A stretch of 9,071 nt of DNA from Flavobacteriales bacterium UBA5869 (GCA_002432565.1 DJFP01000246.1:10005-19075); one strand, 5' to 3'; shown: positions 1 to 7,248, numbered from the stretch's first letter. Numbers and translations: made by a program. The notes: a model not told the origin generated them from the sequence alone.

Positions 1-1134
1 CAATTGGGAATCTGCTTTTCAATCTACGGAATAGTTGCATTGGTATCCTACTTGTTGGGTGGTCCGCTGGCAGATAAATTCGCACCCCGGAAATTAATTG
101 CTAGCGCTTTGTGGCTGACTGCACTCGGGGGATTTGTTTATGCCATGTTTCCTGGTTTTACGGTTCTAAAAATCCTTTATGGTTATTGGGGATTTACAAC
201 TATTTTCTTGTTTTGGGCGCCCATGATTAAAGCAGCCAGAGTATGGGGTGGAACAGCAAAGCAGGGAAAAGCTTTTGGTTTCCTGGACGGTGGGCGCGGT
301 TTGGTTGGAGCATTGTTTGCCACAATGGGCGTTTTTGTTTTTGCTCTTTTCCTGGGCACAAACCTTTCAGGAACCGGTATAGAAGAGAATAAAGAAGCTT
401 TCAGACAGGTCATCCTCATTTCATCGGGGATGATTATTTTGGTCGGGATACTGGTTTGGTTTTTCATGAAATTAGATCCAAAAACAGAGGAGGAACATCT
501 GATCGACCGGATTAGTTTCTCACAGGTAAATCGTGTTTTGAAATTACCTGCAGTCTGGTTATTGATGATCATTATTTTATGTGCCTATGTCGGGTATAAA
601 ATAACGGATGTTTTTTCGCTGTATGCCCGGGATGTAATGAAGTACAATTCCGTTGATTCCGCTAAAGTGGGTACTTTTTTGTTATTCGTAAGACCGATTA
701 TCGGTGTCACTATCGGAATACTGGCCGACCGCTGGCAAACTACCCTATTATTATTTGTGAGCTTTATAGTCTCTTTTTTTGGAGCGCTGATTTTCGCACT
801 GGGTTTTGTTCCGGGATCAGCCGCACTTTTATTCCTGGTTTCAATCCTGATCACGGCATTTGGAGTTTACGCCGCACGTTGCCTGTATTTTGCGGTTATG
901 GAAAAAGGACAGATTCCCCTGGAATTAACCGGAACAGCTGTAGGGATAATTTCGCTTGTAGGTTACACACCGGATATTTTTGCAGGTCCTGCCATGGGTT
1001 ATCTGCTTGATGGCTCCAAAGGAATCAGCGGGCATCAGCAGGTATTCTGGATGCTGGCTGTTTTTTCACTGATTGGGGGAATAGCCGGTTGGTGGTATAC
1101 TAAAAGGTATCATAAGGACAAAAAATCTCCATGA
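1..1134 (+). CDS. MFS transporter, 5' end missing (partial)
   Basis: Inner-membrane secondary transporter of the major facilitator superfamily, probably moving a small solute with or against protons; the substrate cannot be told. The reading frame is open to base 1 (CAA, then TTG), so the apparent TTG start is not real and the first roughly 40-60 residues, including helix 1, lie outside. The 377 visible residues form about ten or eleven hydrophobic segments. Near visible residues 20-31 is GGPLADKFAPRK, a good match to the MFS loop 2-3 signature (motif A). FGFLDGGRGLVGA follows around residues 92-104, a pattern I associate from memory with the NarK/UhpC/YihN-like group. A charged central loop (KLDPKTEEEHLIDR) separates the two six-helix halves, and a second weaker motif-A copy (GILADRWQT) marks the second half. 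The C-terminus is basic and cytoplasmic (KRYHKDKKSP). Its TGA overlaps the ATG of the next short frame. MFS membership is firm; the subfamily is a guess. Confidence 0.93.
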   Translation, partial: QLGICFSIYGIVALVSYLLGGPLADKFAPRKLIASALWLTALGGFVYAMFPGFTVLKILYGYWGFTTIFLFWAPMIKAARVWGGTAKQGKAFGFLDGGRGLVGALFATMGVFVFALFLGTNLSGTGIEENKEAFRQVILISSGMIILVGILVWFFMKLDPKTEEEHLIDRISFSQVNRVLKLPAVWLLMIIILCAYVGYKITDVFSLYARDVMKYNSVDSAKVGTFLLFVRPIIGVTIGILADRWQTTLLLFVSFIVSFFGALIFALGFVPGSAALLFLVSILITAFGVYAARCLYFAVMEKGQIPLELTGTAVGIISLVGYTPDIFAGPAMGYLLDGSKGISGHQQVFWMLAVFSLIGGIAGWWYTKRYHKDKKSP

Positions 1135-1262
1135 AACAACTTATTTTAGCATCAAATACGTTTCATGAAATACTTACCATCCTAATTTGTTTCTCAACCA
1201 TTTTTGCAAGTGCCCAAATTCCGAATTTTGACTGGGTTAAAGTAACAAAATTTGGATCCCTC
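1131..1262 (+). pseudogene. Truncated 5' remnant of a secreted (SBBP/beta-propeller-like) protein gene
   Basis: The frame opens with ATG overlapping the transporter stop (ATGA), suggesting translational coupling. The first 28 or so residues look like a signal peptide: Lys near the start, a hydrophobic core (ILTILICFSTIFA) and a cleavage-like SAQ. Then comes NFDWVKVTKFGS, which resembles the first strand of mature flavobacterial secreted beta-propeller proteins (typically '...FxWAKxFGG'). After about codon 43 the frame becomes low-quality Ser/Arg/Leu sequence. It continues to a stop at 1449-1451 only by running antisense across a real minus-strand gene. I therefore read it as the surviving start of a gene whose body was deleted. 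The right boundary is approximate. It could instead be a short exported peptide of its own. Confidence 0.45.
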
Positions 1263-1311
1263 CGGGGGAACACAACATGGTCATCGACTCTCCGAAGGAG
1301 AAACTACGAAA

Positions 1312-1494
1312 TCACTTCTTCCCCTTCTTTTTCGGAACCTTCGCTCCTTCTTCACGTGCCTCTGACAAACCGATCGCTATTGCCTGTTTTTTACTGGTCA
1401 CTTTCTTTCCCGAGCCACTTTTCAGGGTTCCCTCTTTTAATTCGTGCATGACTTTTTCCACCTTTTCTCCTGCTTTCTTACTGTATTTTGCCAT
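1312..1494 (-). CDS. Small Lys-rich DUF6496-type protein
   Basis: A 60-residue, very basic protein (17 Lys) starting MAKYSKKAGEKVEKVMHELK. The pattern MAKYSKKAxEKVxKVMHExKxGxLKSGSGKKVTSxKQAIAIGLSEARxxGxKVPKK is one I recognise from the uncharacterised DUF6496 family of short bacterial proteins; function is unknown. The first half is probably helical (EKVEKVMHELKEG). A Gly/Ser turn (KSGSGKK) leads to a second helix (KKQAIAIGLSEAREE) and a Lys-only tail (KVPKKKGKK), a charge pattern that would fit nucleic-acid binding, though this is inference. Length equals the family norm, so it appears intact. The start is ATG after an A/T-rich leader with no Shine-Dalgarno. It lies 53 nt downstream of the membrane-protein gene on the same strand and could be co-transcribed. 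Reading frames on the opposite strand here are shadows. Confidence 0.88.
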   Translation of the reverse strand: MAKYSKKAGEKVEKVMHELKEGTLKSGSGKKVTSKKQAIAIGLSEAREEGAKVPKKKGKK

Positions 1495-1547
1495 AATATT
1501 TTGGATTTTAAAACTTTAGGACGTCAAGATACAGGACTAATTAAGTG

Positions 1548-1874
1548 TCAAAATAAGAAACCGATCAAGAACAACAGAAGTCCTAACAGGATCATGATCA
1601 CGGCAATCAGCAAAGTCCACTTGAGAAAGGAAATCACCAATTCGAAATTGTGTTCGTGTTCTTCTTCGGTAAGTTCTTTCAATACTTTCCGGAACCGGAA
1701 AATAAACCGTATAATGGGAAAACTCTTCTTCTCATATCCTTTCTTCTCCTGTTGTTCATGAATAACCGCCACAATCTTGTAATACGAAAAGATAAAGATT
1801 GCCGTATTCAAAACAAGACCTGTTATCAGCAAACAGATCCCAATCCACTGTACTGCATTTACTTCAAACTCCAT
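1548..1874 (-). CDS. Small membrane protein with two predicted helices, unknown function
   Basis: I do not recognise the family. From the ATG at 1872-1874 the product is 108 residues. A hydrophobic helix lies near residues 10-31 (WIGICLLITGLVLNTAIFIF). A charged stretch follows at about 38-78 (EQQEKKGYEKK, then FRFRKVLKELTEEEHEHNFE), and a second long hydrophobic helix (about 82-108) runs to the C-terminus. The middle is probably cytoplasmic because of its Lys/Arg content. The frame stays open upstream to a GTG at 1965-1967, giving 139 residues and a third partly hydrophobic segment. I prefer the internal ATG because a Bacteroidetes-type promoter match (1919-1949) falls inside the longer version and would leave a leader of about 40 nt. 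Neither start has a clear Shine-Dalgarno. The DUF6496 gene follows at 53 nt and may be its operon partner. Confidence 0.7.
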   Translation of the reverse strand: MEFEVNAVQWIGICLLITGLVLNTAIFIFSYYKIVAVIHEQQEKKGYEKKSFPIIRFIFRFRKVLKELTEEEHEHNFELVISFLKWTLLIAVIMILLGLLLFLIGFLF

Positions 1875-1918
1875 ACTTAAAGGTAGAAGCGTTTTTAGCC
1901 AAATCCAAAAAACCAAAA

Positions 1919-1949
1919 CATTTATAAAATCCGCTAAGTTGGATACAAA
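1919..1949 (-). promoter_or_regulatory. Candidate Bacteroidetes-type promoter for the small membrane protein gene
   Basis: On the minus strand TTTG (1946-1949) is followed by a 19-nt spacer and TATAAATG (1919-1926). The Bacteroidetes primary sigma consensus is TTTG, about 19 nt, TAnnTTTG; here the -7 box keeps TA at the front and TG at the end, with two mismatches. It would start transcription near 1912, about 40 nt before the ATG at 1874. Seen by eye only. Confidence 0.3.
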
Positions 1950-2041
1950 TGTGCTGCTAACTAACACCCCGATGTTTCAGTTCCATGATTCGTTTTCGTA
2001 TGCGGGGAAGTCCCAAATTATCCTAAATGATCACAAAAGAC

Positions 2042-2072
2042 TTTTTCCCGGGGATTGGATGACTTAACTTTA
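2042..2072 (+). promoter_or_regulatory. Candidate promoter for the 139-residue protein gene
   Basis: TTTT (2042-2045), a 19-nt spacer and TAACTTTA (2065-2072, one mismatch to TAnnTTTG) give the Bacteroidetes promoter layout. The predicted start near 2079 leaves a leader of about 50 nt, A/T-rich just before the ATG at 2131. The 256 bp between the two divergent start codons (1875-2130) holds this and the opposing candidate promoter and nothing else I can see. Confidence 0.3.
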
Positions 2073-2130
2073 GAAGACACTCGATCCACTTAGTTGTTCT
2101 AAGTTTTATTAATTACTAAATAACGAAAAG

Positions 2131-2550
2131 ATGGAAACAACAGACAGCATCAACGAGTTCAAGGACAGACCCGATAAAGGAGAAGGAAGCGACCACGATT
2201 CTATGAAAACACTTTCTTCCACTACACGGAAACTTTCGCAAAATGGGTACGTAACTCAATTCAAAGCTACCAAAAAAGGTCTGGAGTCACTGGAAACACA
2301 TGAGGTGTATTCACCGGAAGAAGTGAAAATCATTAATTTTTACCGCTTTGAAGGCGAATCCGATCCATCCGACAATGCCATTCTTTACGTGGTTGAAACA
2401 AGCCGTGGTGAAAAGGGGACATTAACGGATGCATATGGTGTTTATACGGATTTGAAAGTTTCCGAATTTGTGAAGCAGGTAGAAGAAATTGAGAAGGCAA
2501 ATACCAATCCGCCGATTGACGGCAGACCGGAAGACCAGGAAGCCGGATAA
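2131..2550 (+). CDS. Small protein of the family commonly labelled 'phosphoribosylpyrophosphate synthetase' (label doubtful)
   Basis: A soluble 139-residue acidic protein. From residue 25 (MKTLSSTTRKLSQNGYVTQF) through FYRFEGESDPSDNAILYVVET and KGTLTDAYGVYTD, it matches the pattern I know from a family of about 100-residue Bacteroidota proteins: 'L..L...GY...F', 'YRFEG.SDP.D....Y', 'GvLvDAYGvY'. Databases often call these phosphoribosylpyrophosphate synthetase. Real PRPP synthetases are about 310 residues with a PRPP-binding loop and an ATP-binding flexible loop, and none of that is present, so the function should be considered unknown. The first 24 residues (polar, many Asp/Glu/Lys) and the last 20 or so (NPPIDGRPEDQEAG) extend beyond the usual core. 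A second in-frame ATG at 2203 would give the core alone. I keep the upstream ATG because its A-rich leader (ACGAAAAG) is typical and a candidate promoter sits at the right distance. Confidence 0.85.
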   Translation: METTDSINEFKDRPDKGEGSDHDSMKTLSSTTRKLSQNGYVTQFKATKKGLESLETHEVYSPEEVKIINFYRFEGESDPSDNAILYVVETSRGEKGTLTDAYGVYTDLKVSEFVKQVEEIEKANTNPPIDGRPEDQEAG

Positions 2551-2557
2551 AAAAATG

Positions 2558-2590
2558 AGAAAGGAGTCCTTTAGAACAAGACTCCTTTCT
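2558..2590. terminator. Bidirectional hairpin terminator between convergent genes
   Basis: AGAAAGGAGTC (2558-2568) and GACTCCTTTCT (2580-2590) form a perfect 11-bp stem with an 11-nt loop. For the minus-strand protease gene, whose stop codon is at 2611-2613, the stem is followed within two bases by seven T (complement of the A run 2549-2555), a textbook intrinsic terminator. For the plus-strand gene ending at 2550 the T-rich stretch comes later (about 2604-2620), so termination that way is probably weaker. Confidence 0.85.
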
Positions 2591-2610
2591 ACAACCAAAA
2601 AACTTTTTGT

Positions 2611-5600
2611 TTATTCTTTTATAAGCTTGAAAATTTGTGTACCTCTTTCCCCGGTAACCTCAACCAGGTAAATTCCATTGCTGCGCTCGGAGATATCGAA
2701 TTTACTTTGGTCGATTCCTTCATACTGATCAACCACTTTTCCGTGAATATCACGAATTGTGATGCGGTAACTTCCTTCCGCTTTAACTGTAAAAAGCCCT
2801 TTCCCCGGATTCGGGAATAAACTCACCCAATTTCCATCCGTCAGGTTATCAAGGCCCAGGATTTCCAATTCAGCATTGTTCTGATGCTCCGCGATTTCAT
2901 CATTCACAGAAAGAGCAGTTATTGTCCCGCTATTTTCCTGGTATTTTATTCCATAGAAAGAAGTTGTATTGGGATTAATGGTACTCAAGGGATTCGTATT
3001 GTCGATCAGGATATTCTGCCAGAAGCAGCCTGTATTGTAAACATTTGAGGCAGCAAATTTTACTCCCTTGACAGCTGCCCAGTCTGAGGAACCGATTCCC
3101 ACCGTCATTTTATCCCAAAGTGTTGCATCGGTCGCTGTATTTACTGCCCTTACGTGTACCTCATTCAATGTGTTTCTATACGTAAATACCGCCTTTCCAT
3201 TCGAAACGTCCATATCCGATCCGAACATATAGCCTGGGGTAAAACCGATATCAGAAAGGTATATTGCAGAAAGTGCTCCGAGCGTAGTCGGGTTGATTCT
3301 AATATACCCGGTACGTTTAACACCTGAAGCACTCAACAGCACACTTCCGTTGTATGAAACCGGATTATCGTAGACGAACTGAGCCATCACATAGGAGTTT
3401 GTTCCTTCAACCTCAAGAGTATTGAAAACAAAGTTCCCTCCGGGACTTGAAATCGGCACAGGTGCAGGAGATGCTAAAAGGGCAAGTGTAGTATAATCCA
3501 ATTTGGCCAGTCTCCAAAGCGTCGTTGATGTGGCAAAACTAACAAATAGATTATTATTTTTAAGTGCCACTCTTGATTCGGAAACAGAGCTGATTACAGG
3601 TATAACCGAATGAGCTATATACACTCCGCTGTAACTAATTCTCAGAACAAAAATATCATCTACCGTGCCCGGAATCGTTGTTCCCATATAATTGAATCCG
3701 GATCCGTTCATACGCCCTGTAACGATAATCTGTGATGCCGCTTCATCAAGTACAAAATCTGTAATCTGGGCCCCTGGAGGGGCATTCCATGCCCAAACAA
3801 CAGATCCGTTCGCAGCATTAAATTGTGCTAAATATTTAAATTTTGCAGGGTCAACGCCTCCCAGGTAGAAAACTCTTCCGGCATCACTCACTTCAAGTTT
3901 GCTGTACAGGAAATCGGTTCTTACCAACCAGCTTAAGCAAAAATCATCAAACTTTACCAGGAAGCCTTCCAATGCATTCAATGCAATACAAGAAACTGTC
4001 TGGCTGCCAAATGTAATGTCGGGATCCATTGCCCCGCTGTAATAAACAGCGCCTGAGTTATCACCGTCCACATCTGCTCCGAAAGTCCTTCCGGCAGAAT
4101 TACATGTCATCGGATGAGTAAAGGTCTGACCTCCTGAACAACATTCGATAAACGTAATATCAACCGTATCGGAAAAATTACAGGAACTGTTTTGGGAAGG
4201 TGTAATCACTGTAGATGGCAAGGCCGGATAAGATATATTAAATATGTAATTATCGTCCAATGCCGTTGTTATAGTCCCAGGCGAATAGACTTGATTACTG
4301 CTAAGAACCGTATTGCTGTTTTGGGATGTCCAGGAAAAAGTATTCGTGCTAACTGCACATAAGTTTTGACCAAGTGAAAGTGTTTGTGGTACACAACCTG
4401 AAAGCTCGGTTGGTAAAACCGGAACTTCTTTTTTCATAAACTCCAGGTCTCTAACCAACACGTCCCCCCTTCTGATATAGCTGAAATTGTTAATCTGCTC
4501 ATTGTAAAAAACCAGCATGTCATAATCATCATTTGCCGCAAAACAGAAAGAAGACGTTTCAATCGGATAGTTATCAGCAGTAAATAGTTCTTCATATACC
4601 AGCTGCTTATTCGCCGGCAAGACAAAATTATTACTGGATTGATTCACCTGCCCATTGATCATATCTGATGATTTTACCAAATATGCGTAAGACTTAACAT
4701 GGGGATTACCTAAAGACGTGGCGCCTGTTTCAGAATAACTGCGTCTAAAAGAAAGTGAATAATTCTCTCCGGGATTTGTGTTTACCCAAAAGAAGAGCGA
4801 TGAATAACAGCTTTCCTGTGTTGATCCCTGATCGGTTTCCTGGTAATTACAACTGATTTTGAATGAATTATCCGAATAAATTGCAGGAAATATAAACTGA
4901 TTACCACTTAATAAGATATGCTCATAGACATTTCCAAAGCAGATTTGATTACACTCGGGTGTATCATTGCAGGTTAAATCATCCAGATCGCTTTCACCAC
5001 ATGCAGGAACATAGACCTGGATATAAGTAGGAAGGCCTTCACGGTCTGTGCTTGCCGGCAAATAACCGATCGTGTAAACACCTGGTTGTGTTGCCGTAAA
5101 ATTCAACTGATCGTTATTAGCACCTGTAATTGTAACGGAAGCATTTGCATTTCCGGTCTTAACGACCGCTTCCTGGATAAATGTAGCATTGATATCATTT
5201 ACCAGAGGTGTCAGATTTAAAGGCCAGGAATCACAAATCGTATGAACAATCGGTGCATAAGTAACACCGTCACAAAGAAAACCTTCATCCGGATAGGATT
5301 GAACCAGCAATCCATCGTGGTTACCAACAATATAGTTTGAATTATTCAACGTATAGTTAACGCCGTTGAAAGGGTTTGTAAAGTTAAAGCCCAAATCCTG
5401 CAGTGCGTTCACCTCTCTTTGATGATAGAACCTTTTCACCTGTCCCATACTGATTCCCGGGTTCATTACATTATTCCCCAATGGCGAACCGGAACAAACA
5501 TCCGGGAAATGGGATAATGAGCTGCCCGGATCAAATGTCGGTGGCGCATAAACAGGATCATTGGTGTAATTACCTATACAGCTTATGTTAGTACAGCCGG

Positions 5601-6951
5601 AAACAGCAAGTGTACTGAAATTCGGATCGGGGTCGCAATCAAAAATTCCGGGAGCATTCAATGGAGTTGCCCCCGCATAAAGCAGATCCCTGAACTTGAA
5701 ATCCGATGAATTAATCCCAAGGATGTGCGTCAGTTCGTGAAGAAGTACACTGTAAAGGTCATATTCCCCACCCGTAGGCATCCCCGGATAATTCATGTTA
5801 AAGTTTGAAACTGCCGGATTGAGGTAAATAGCCCCGATCGGGATTGTCATGTAATCACCATATGGAAAATAAGTGGTTGCCAACTGAACCATGGGGATCT
5901 GCGAACACCCCTGGCTGAGGAGATTAATGTCTTCGGGCTGAACATTTTGAGAAGCAACTCCCAAAGCATTTGTGTACCAATTAAGATCAACCCAGGATTG
6001 TGGATAAGCACTTAAAGAAACTCCCATCCGCTGGTTCACATTTCCACAGCTTGCATCGACAAAATTCCGGTTTAAAAATGCATCTATATCCTCCAATAAT
6101 TCGACCGCTGTGTTAATAACATCCGCTGAATTAGCTGCCCAAACAGGCGTTGCATATGCTGAGCCGTCAAAATATGTCAGTACAAATTTGGTCCCGACAT
6201 TGATTGATACCGTTTTATTTCCGGCATTCTGCATCTTTTTCAGTTCACTGACAGGATCAAAAGTTTCTTGTATTACTTCACAAAATTTTCGCTGATGGTC
6301 TAAACGCATTTCACAAGGTTTGGAAGGTTCCGATTCTTCTCCGTTAAGGGTATAAGTTACGGACATAGCTATTTCATCGCCCGGAAGAAGTGTAATCCCC
6401 ACAGCAGATAAATAAATGAAATTGTTTGTTGTACAAGGTGATACATAGGTTTGACCGTTTGTCAAATTCGTAATGTAGAATGTATAGCATGTTGCGTTGT
6501 ATATTGGTTCGGCAGAAATCCGAAGATCTAAATCCGTAATAACCGAACCGCAAATTCCTTCTTTCAGTGCAATTTCCTTGGGGGGCAGTCCCAATGCAAA
6601 TTCACACATATTCGTCCAGTCCGTATAAGAGTCTTTGGAGGATCCGGAATACTTGATGCGCACTTTTGTATGGTAACTGCTTGAATAAGTAATGATACTT
6701 GCAAATGCATTCAACTGGATCGAATTGGAAGCACTTACCAATGTCAATGAATTACCGGTGGTAATATTCTTCAGTTCAAACTCGTATTCAAGAGCTCCCG
6801 GATATACCTGGGTAGAAATAAAACCGTCCGTTGAAATGGTTGAACAGTTTTCAATAGTGTTGGCAAACTTGACCGGTGAAGTTTGTGCTTTGGATTGCGT
6901 GGTTATACTTATAGCCAATAAGATACACAGCGCGACGAAGGCAGTTCTCAT
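2611..6951 (-). CDS. T9SS-secreted multidomain protein with leishmanolysin-like (M8-type) zinc protease domain
   Basis: A 1446-residue extracellular protein. Residues 1-22 are a signal peptide (cleavage near SKA/Q). Residues of about 25-225 hold two related Ig/fibronectin-like units (YEFELKNITTG..., CYTFYITNLTNGQ...), each ending with a Cys. The protease domain spans about 225-520. HELTHILG supplies zinc ligands H405 and H409 and catalytic base E406. The usual metzincin HExxHxxGxxH is not closed (Ser at the eleventh position); instead SLSHFPD gives H481 and NNVMNP gives the Met-turn at M496, followed by ALQDLGF. A long insert before the third His is the leishmanolysin (M8) arrangement. Next come a Cys-rich jelly-roll-like part (about 650-840), an Ig-like domain (about 845-938) and a beta-propeller-like region (about 940-1335) with repeats such as GRVFYLGGVDP and IIVTGRMNG. 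Residues 1378-1446 (LFPNPGKGLFTV to IFKLIKE) are a type A T9SS sorting domain, so the protein should cross the outer membrane and be released or anchored. The substrate is unknown. The ATG start fits the signal peptide. Confidence 0.93.
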   Translation of the reverse strand: MRTAFVALCILLAISITTQSKAQTSPVKFANTIENCSTISTDGFISTQVYPGALEYEFELKNITTGNSLTLVSASNSIQLNAFASIITYSSSYHTKVRIKYSGSSKDSYTDWTNMCEFALGLPPKEIALKEGICGSVITDLDLRISAEPIYNATCYTFYITNLTNGQTYVSPCTTNNFIYLSAVGITLLPGDEIAMSVTYTLNGEESEPSKPCEMRLDHQRKFCEVIQETFDPVSELKKMQNAGNKTVSINVGTKFVLTYFDGSAYATPVWAANSADVINTAVELLEDIDAFLNRNFVDASCGNVNQRMGVSLSAYPQSWVDLNWYTNALGVASQNVQPEDINLLSQGCSQIPMVQLATTYFPYGDYMTIPIGAIYLNPAVSNFNMNYPGMPTGGEYDLYSVLLHELTHILGINSSDFKFRDLLYAGATPLNAPGIFDCDPDPNFSTLAVSGCTNISCIGNYTNDPVYAPPTFDPGSSLSHFPDVCSGSPLGNNVMNPGISMGQVKRFYHQREVNALQDLGFNFTNPFNGVNYTLNNSNYIVGNHDGLLVQSYPDEGFLCDGVTYAPIVHTICDSWPLNLTPLVNDINATFIQEAVVKTGNANASVTITGANNDQLNFTATQPGVYTIGYLPASTDREGLPTYIQVYVPACGESDLDDLTCNDTPECNQICFGNVYEHILLSGNQFIFPAIYSDNSFKISCNYQETDQGSTQESCYSSLFFWVNTNPGENYSLSFRRSYSETGATSLGNPHVKSYAYLVKSSDMINGQVNQSSNNFVLPANKQLVYEELFTADNYPIETSSFCFAANDDYDMLVFYNEQINNFSYIRRGDVLVRDLEFMKKEVPVLPTELSGCVPQTLSLGQNLCAVSTNTFSWTSQNSNTVLSSNQVYSPGTITTALDDNYIFNISYPALPSTVITPSQNSSCNFSDTVDITFIECCSGGQTFTHPMTCNSAGRTFGADVDGDNSGAVYYSGAMDPDITFGSQTVSCIALNALEGFLVKFDDFCLSWLVRTDFLYSKLEVSDAGRVFYLGGVDPAKFKYLAQFNAANGSVVWAWNAPPGAQITDFVLDEAASQIIVTGRMNGSGFNYMGTTIPGTVDDIFVLRISYSGVYIAHSVIPVISSVSESRVALKNNNLFVSFATSTTLWRLAKLDYTTLALLASPAPVPISSPGGNFVFNTLEVEGTNSYVMAQFVYDNPVSYNGSVLLSASGVKRTGYIRINPTTLGALSAIYLSDIGFTPGYMFGSDMDVSNGKAVFTYRNTLNEVHVRAVNTATDATLWDKMTVGIGSSDWAAVKGVKFAASNVYNTGCFWQNILIDNTNPLSTINPNTTSFYGIKYQENSGTITALSVNDEIAEHQNNAELEILGLDNLTDGNWVSLFPNPGKGLFTVKAEGSYRITIRDIHGKVVDQYEGIDQSKFDISERSNGIYLVEVTGERGTQIFKLIKE

Positions 6952-7027
6952 GTAGTTAAAGTTAAATTATTTAGACGAAAATAATAATTCTGCTCATTCG
7001 CTCCTTATGTTTTTCAAAAAAAAAGCA

Positions 7028-7056
7028 CACAACTACCTGCTTATGAAGCCTTTCAA
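7028..7056 (-). promoter_or_regulatory. Candidate promoter for the protease gene
   Basis: Reading the minus strand, TTG (7054-7056) is followed by an 18-nt spacer and TAGTTGTG (7028-7035), one mismatch to TAnnTTTG. Transcription would begin near 7021, giving a leader of about 70 nt. The palindrome at 7063-7072 lies seven bases upstream of the TTG, a suitable place for an activator or repressor. Confidence 0.3.
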
Positions 7057-7062
7057 CTAAAA

Positions 7063-7072
7063 TGACATGTCA
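7063..7072. promoter_or_regulatory. 10-bp perfect palindrome, possible operator
   Basis: TGACATGTCA reads the same on both strands. It sits between the two divergent candidate promoters, just behind the one for the protease gene and about 55 bp behind the one for the operon. A dimeric regulator could bind here. A 10-bp palindrome can also arise by chance, so this is a suggestion only. Confidence 0.3.
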
Positions 7073-7126
7073 ATTAACACAGTGGTAGCGCGAGAACTTT
7101 AAAAAACAGTCAATCCGATTTTTTTT

Positions 7127-7157
7127 TTTGTTTTTAACCTTTTCTTTCATAAATTGC
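7127..7157 (+). promoter_or_regulatory. Candidate promoter for the exported-protein operon
   Basis: TTTG (7127-7130), a 19-nt spacer and TAAATTGC (7150-7157) give the Bacteroidetes layout; the -7 box reads TAnnTTG with one T missing. The first three T of the -33 element are the end of an 11-T run, so slippage in that run would not change the spacer but would shift upstream sequence. Expected start is near 7164, with a leader of about 85 nt. Confidence 0.4.
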
Positions 7158-7198
7158 ATTGAATTAGCTATCGCTTGTCTTTCACAACTCAAATAAAT

Positions 7199-7216
7199 AC
7201 GTAAAGTAATTTACGT
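7199..7216 (+). promoter_or_regulatory. Short hairpin in the operon's 5' leader
   Basis: ACGTAAA (7199-7205) and TTTACGT (7210-7216) pair perfectly around a GTAA loop. A second inverted repeat follows at 7224-7241 (ATGTTT and AAACAT around six bases; the first 12 bases can alternatively pair as ATGTT-TT-AACAT). Both lie in the last 50 bases before the ATG at 7249. They could be protein-binding sites or affect mRNA stability. No T run follows, so they are not terminators. Confidence 0.35.
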
Positions 7217-7248
7217 TGTTTTCATGTTTTAACATAAACATACGAGTT

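Larger units (their letters stand above)
6952..7248. promoter_or_regulatory. Divergent intergenic control region
   Basis: 297 bp separate the start codons of the protease gene (minus) and the exported beta-helix protein gene (plus). The region is A/T-rich with a 9-A run (7016-7024) and an 11-T run (7119-7129). It carries candidate promoters in both directions, a perfect 10-bp palindrome (7063-7072) and hairpin-forming repeats in the plus-strand leader, listed separately. I see no small ORF or RNA gene in it. Confidence 0.7.

Noticed and set aside
183..572. Minus-strand frame of 129 codons inside the transporter gene
   Set aside because: Antisense to a well-supported MFS coding region; composition is not protein-like.
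1287..1300. Hairpin TCTCC-TTC-GGAGA downstream of the DUF6496 gene as a terminator
   Set aside because: Only five base pairs and no T run follows on the minus strand.
1444..1761. Plus-strand frame of 105 codons over the DUF6496 and membrane-protein genes
   Set aside because: Antisense to two better-supported genes; Ser/Cys/Phe-rich without motifs.
7079..7094. Stretch resembling a tRNA D-arm (CAGTGGTAGCGCGAG)
   Set aside because: No matching acceptor stem, anticodon arm or T-arm (GTTCGA-like) around it, and it lies among A/T-rich promoter sequence.
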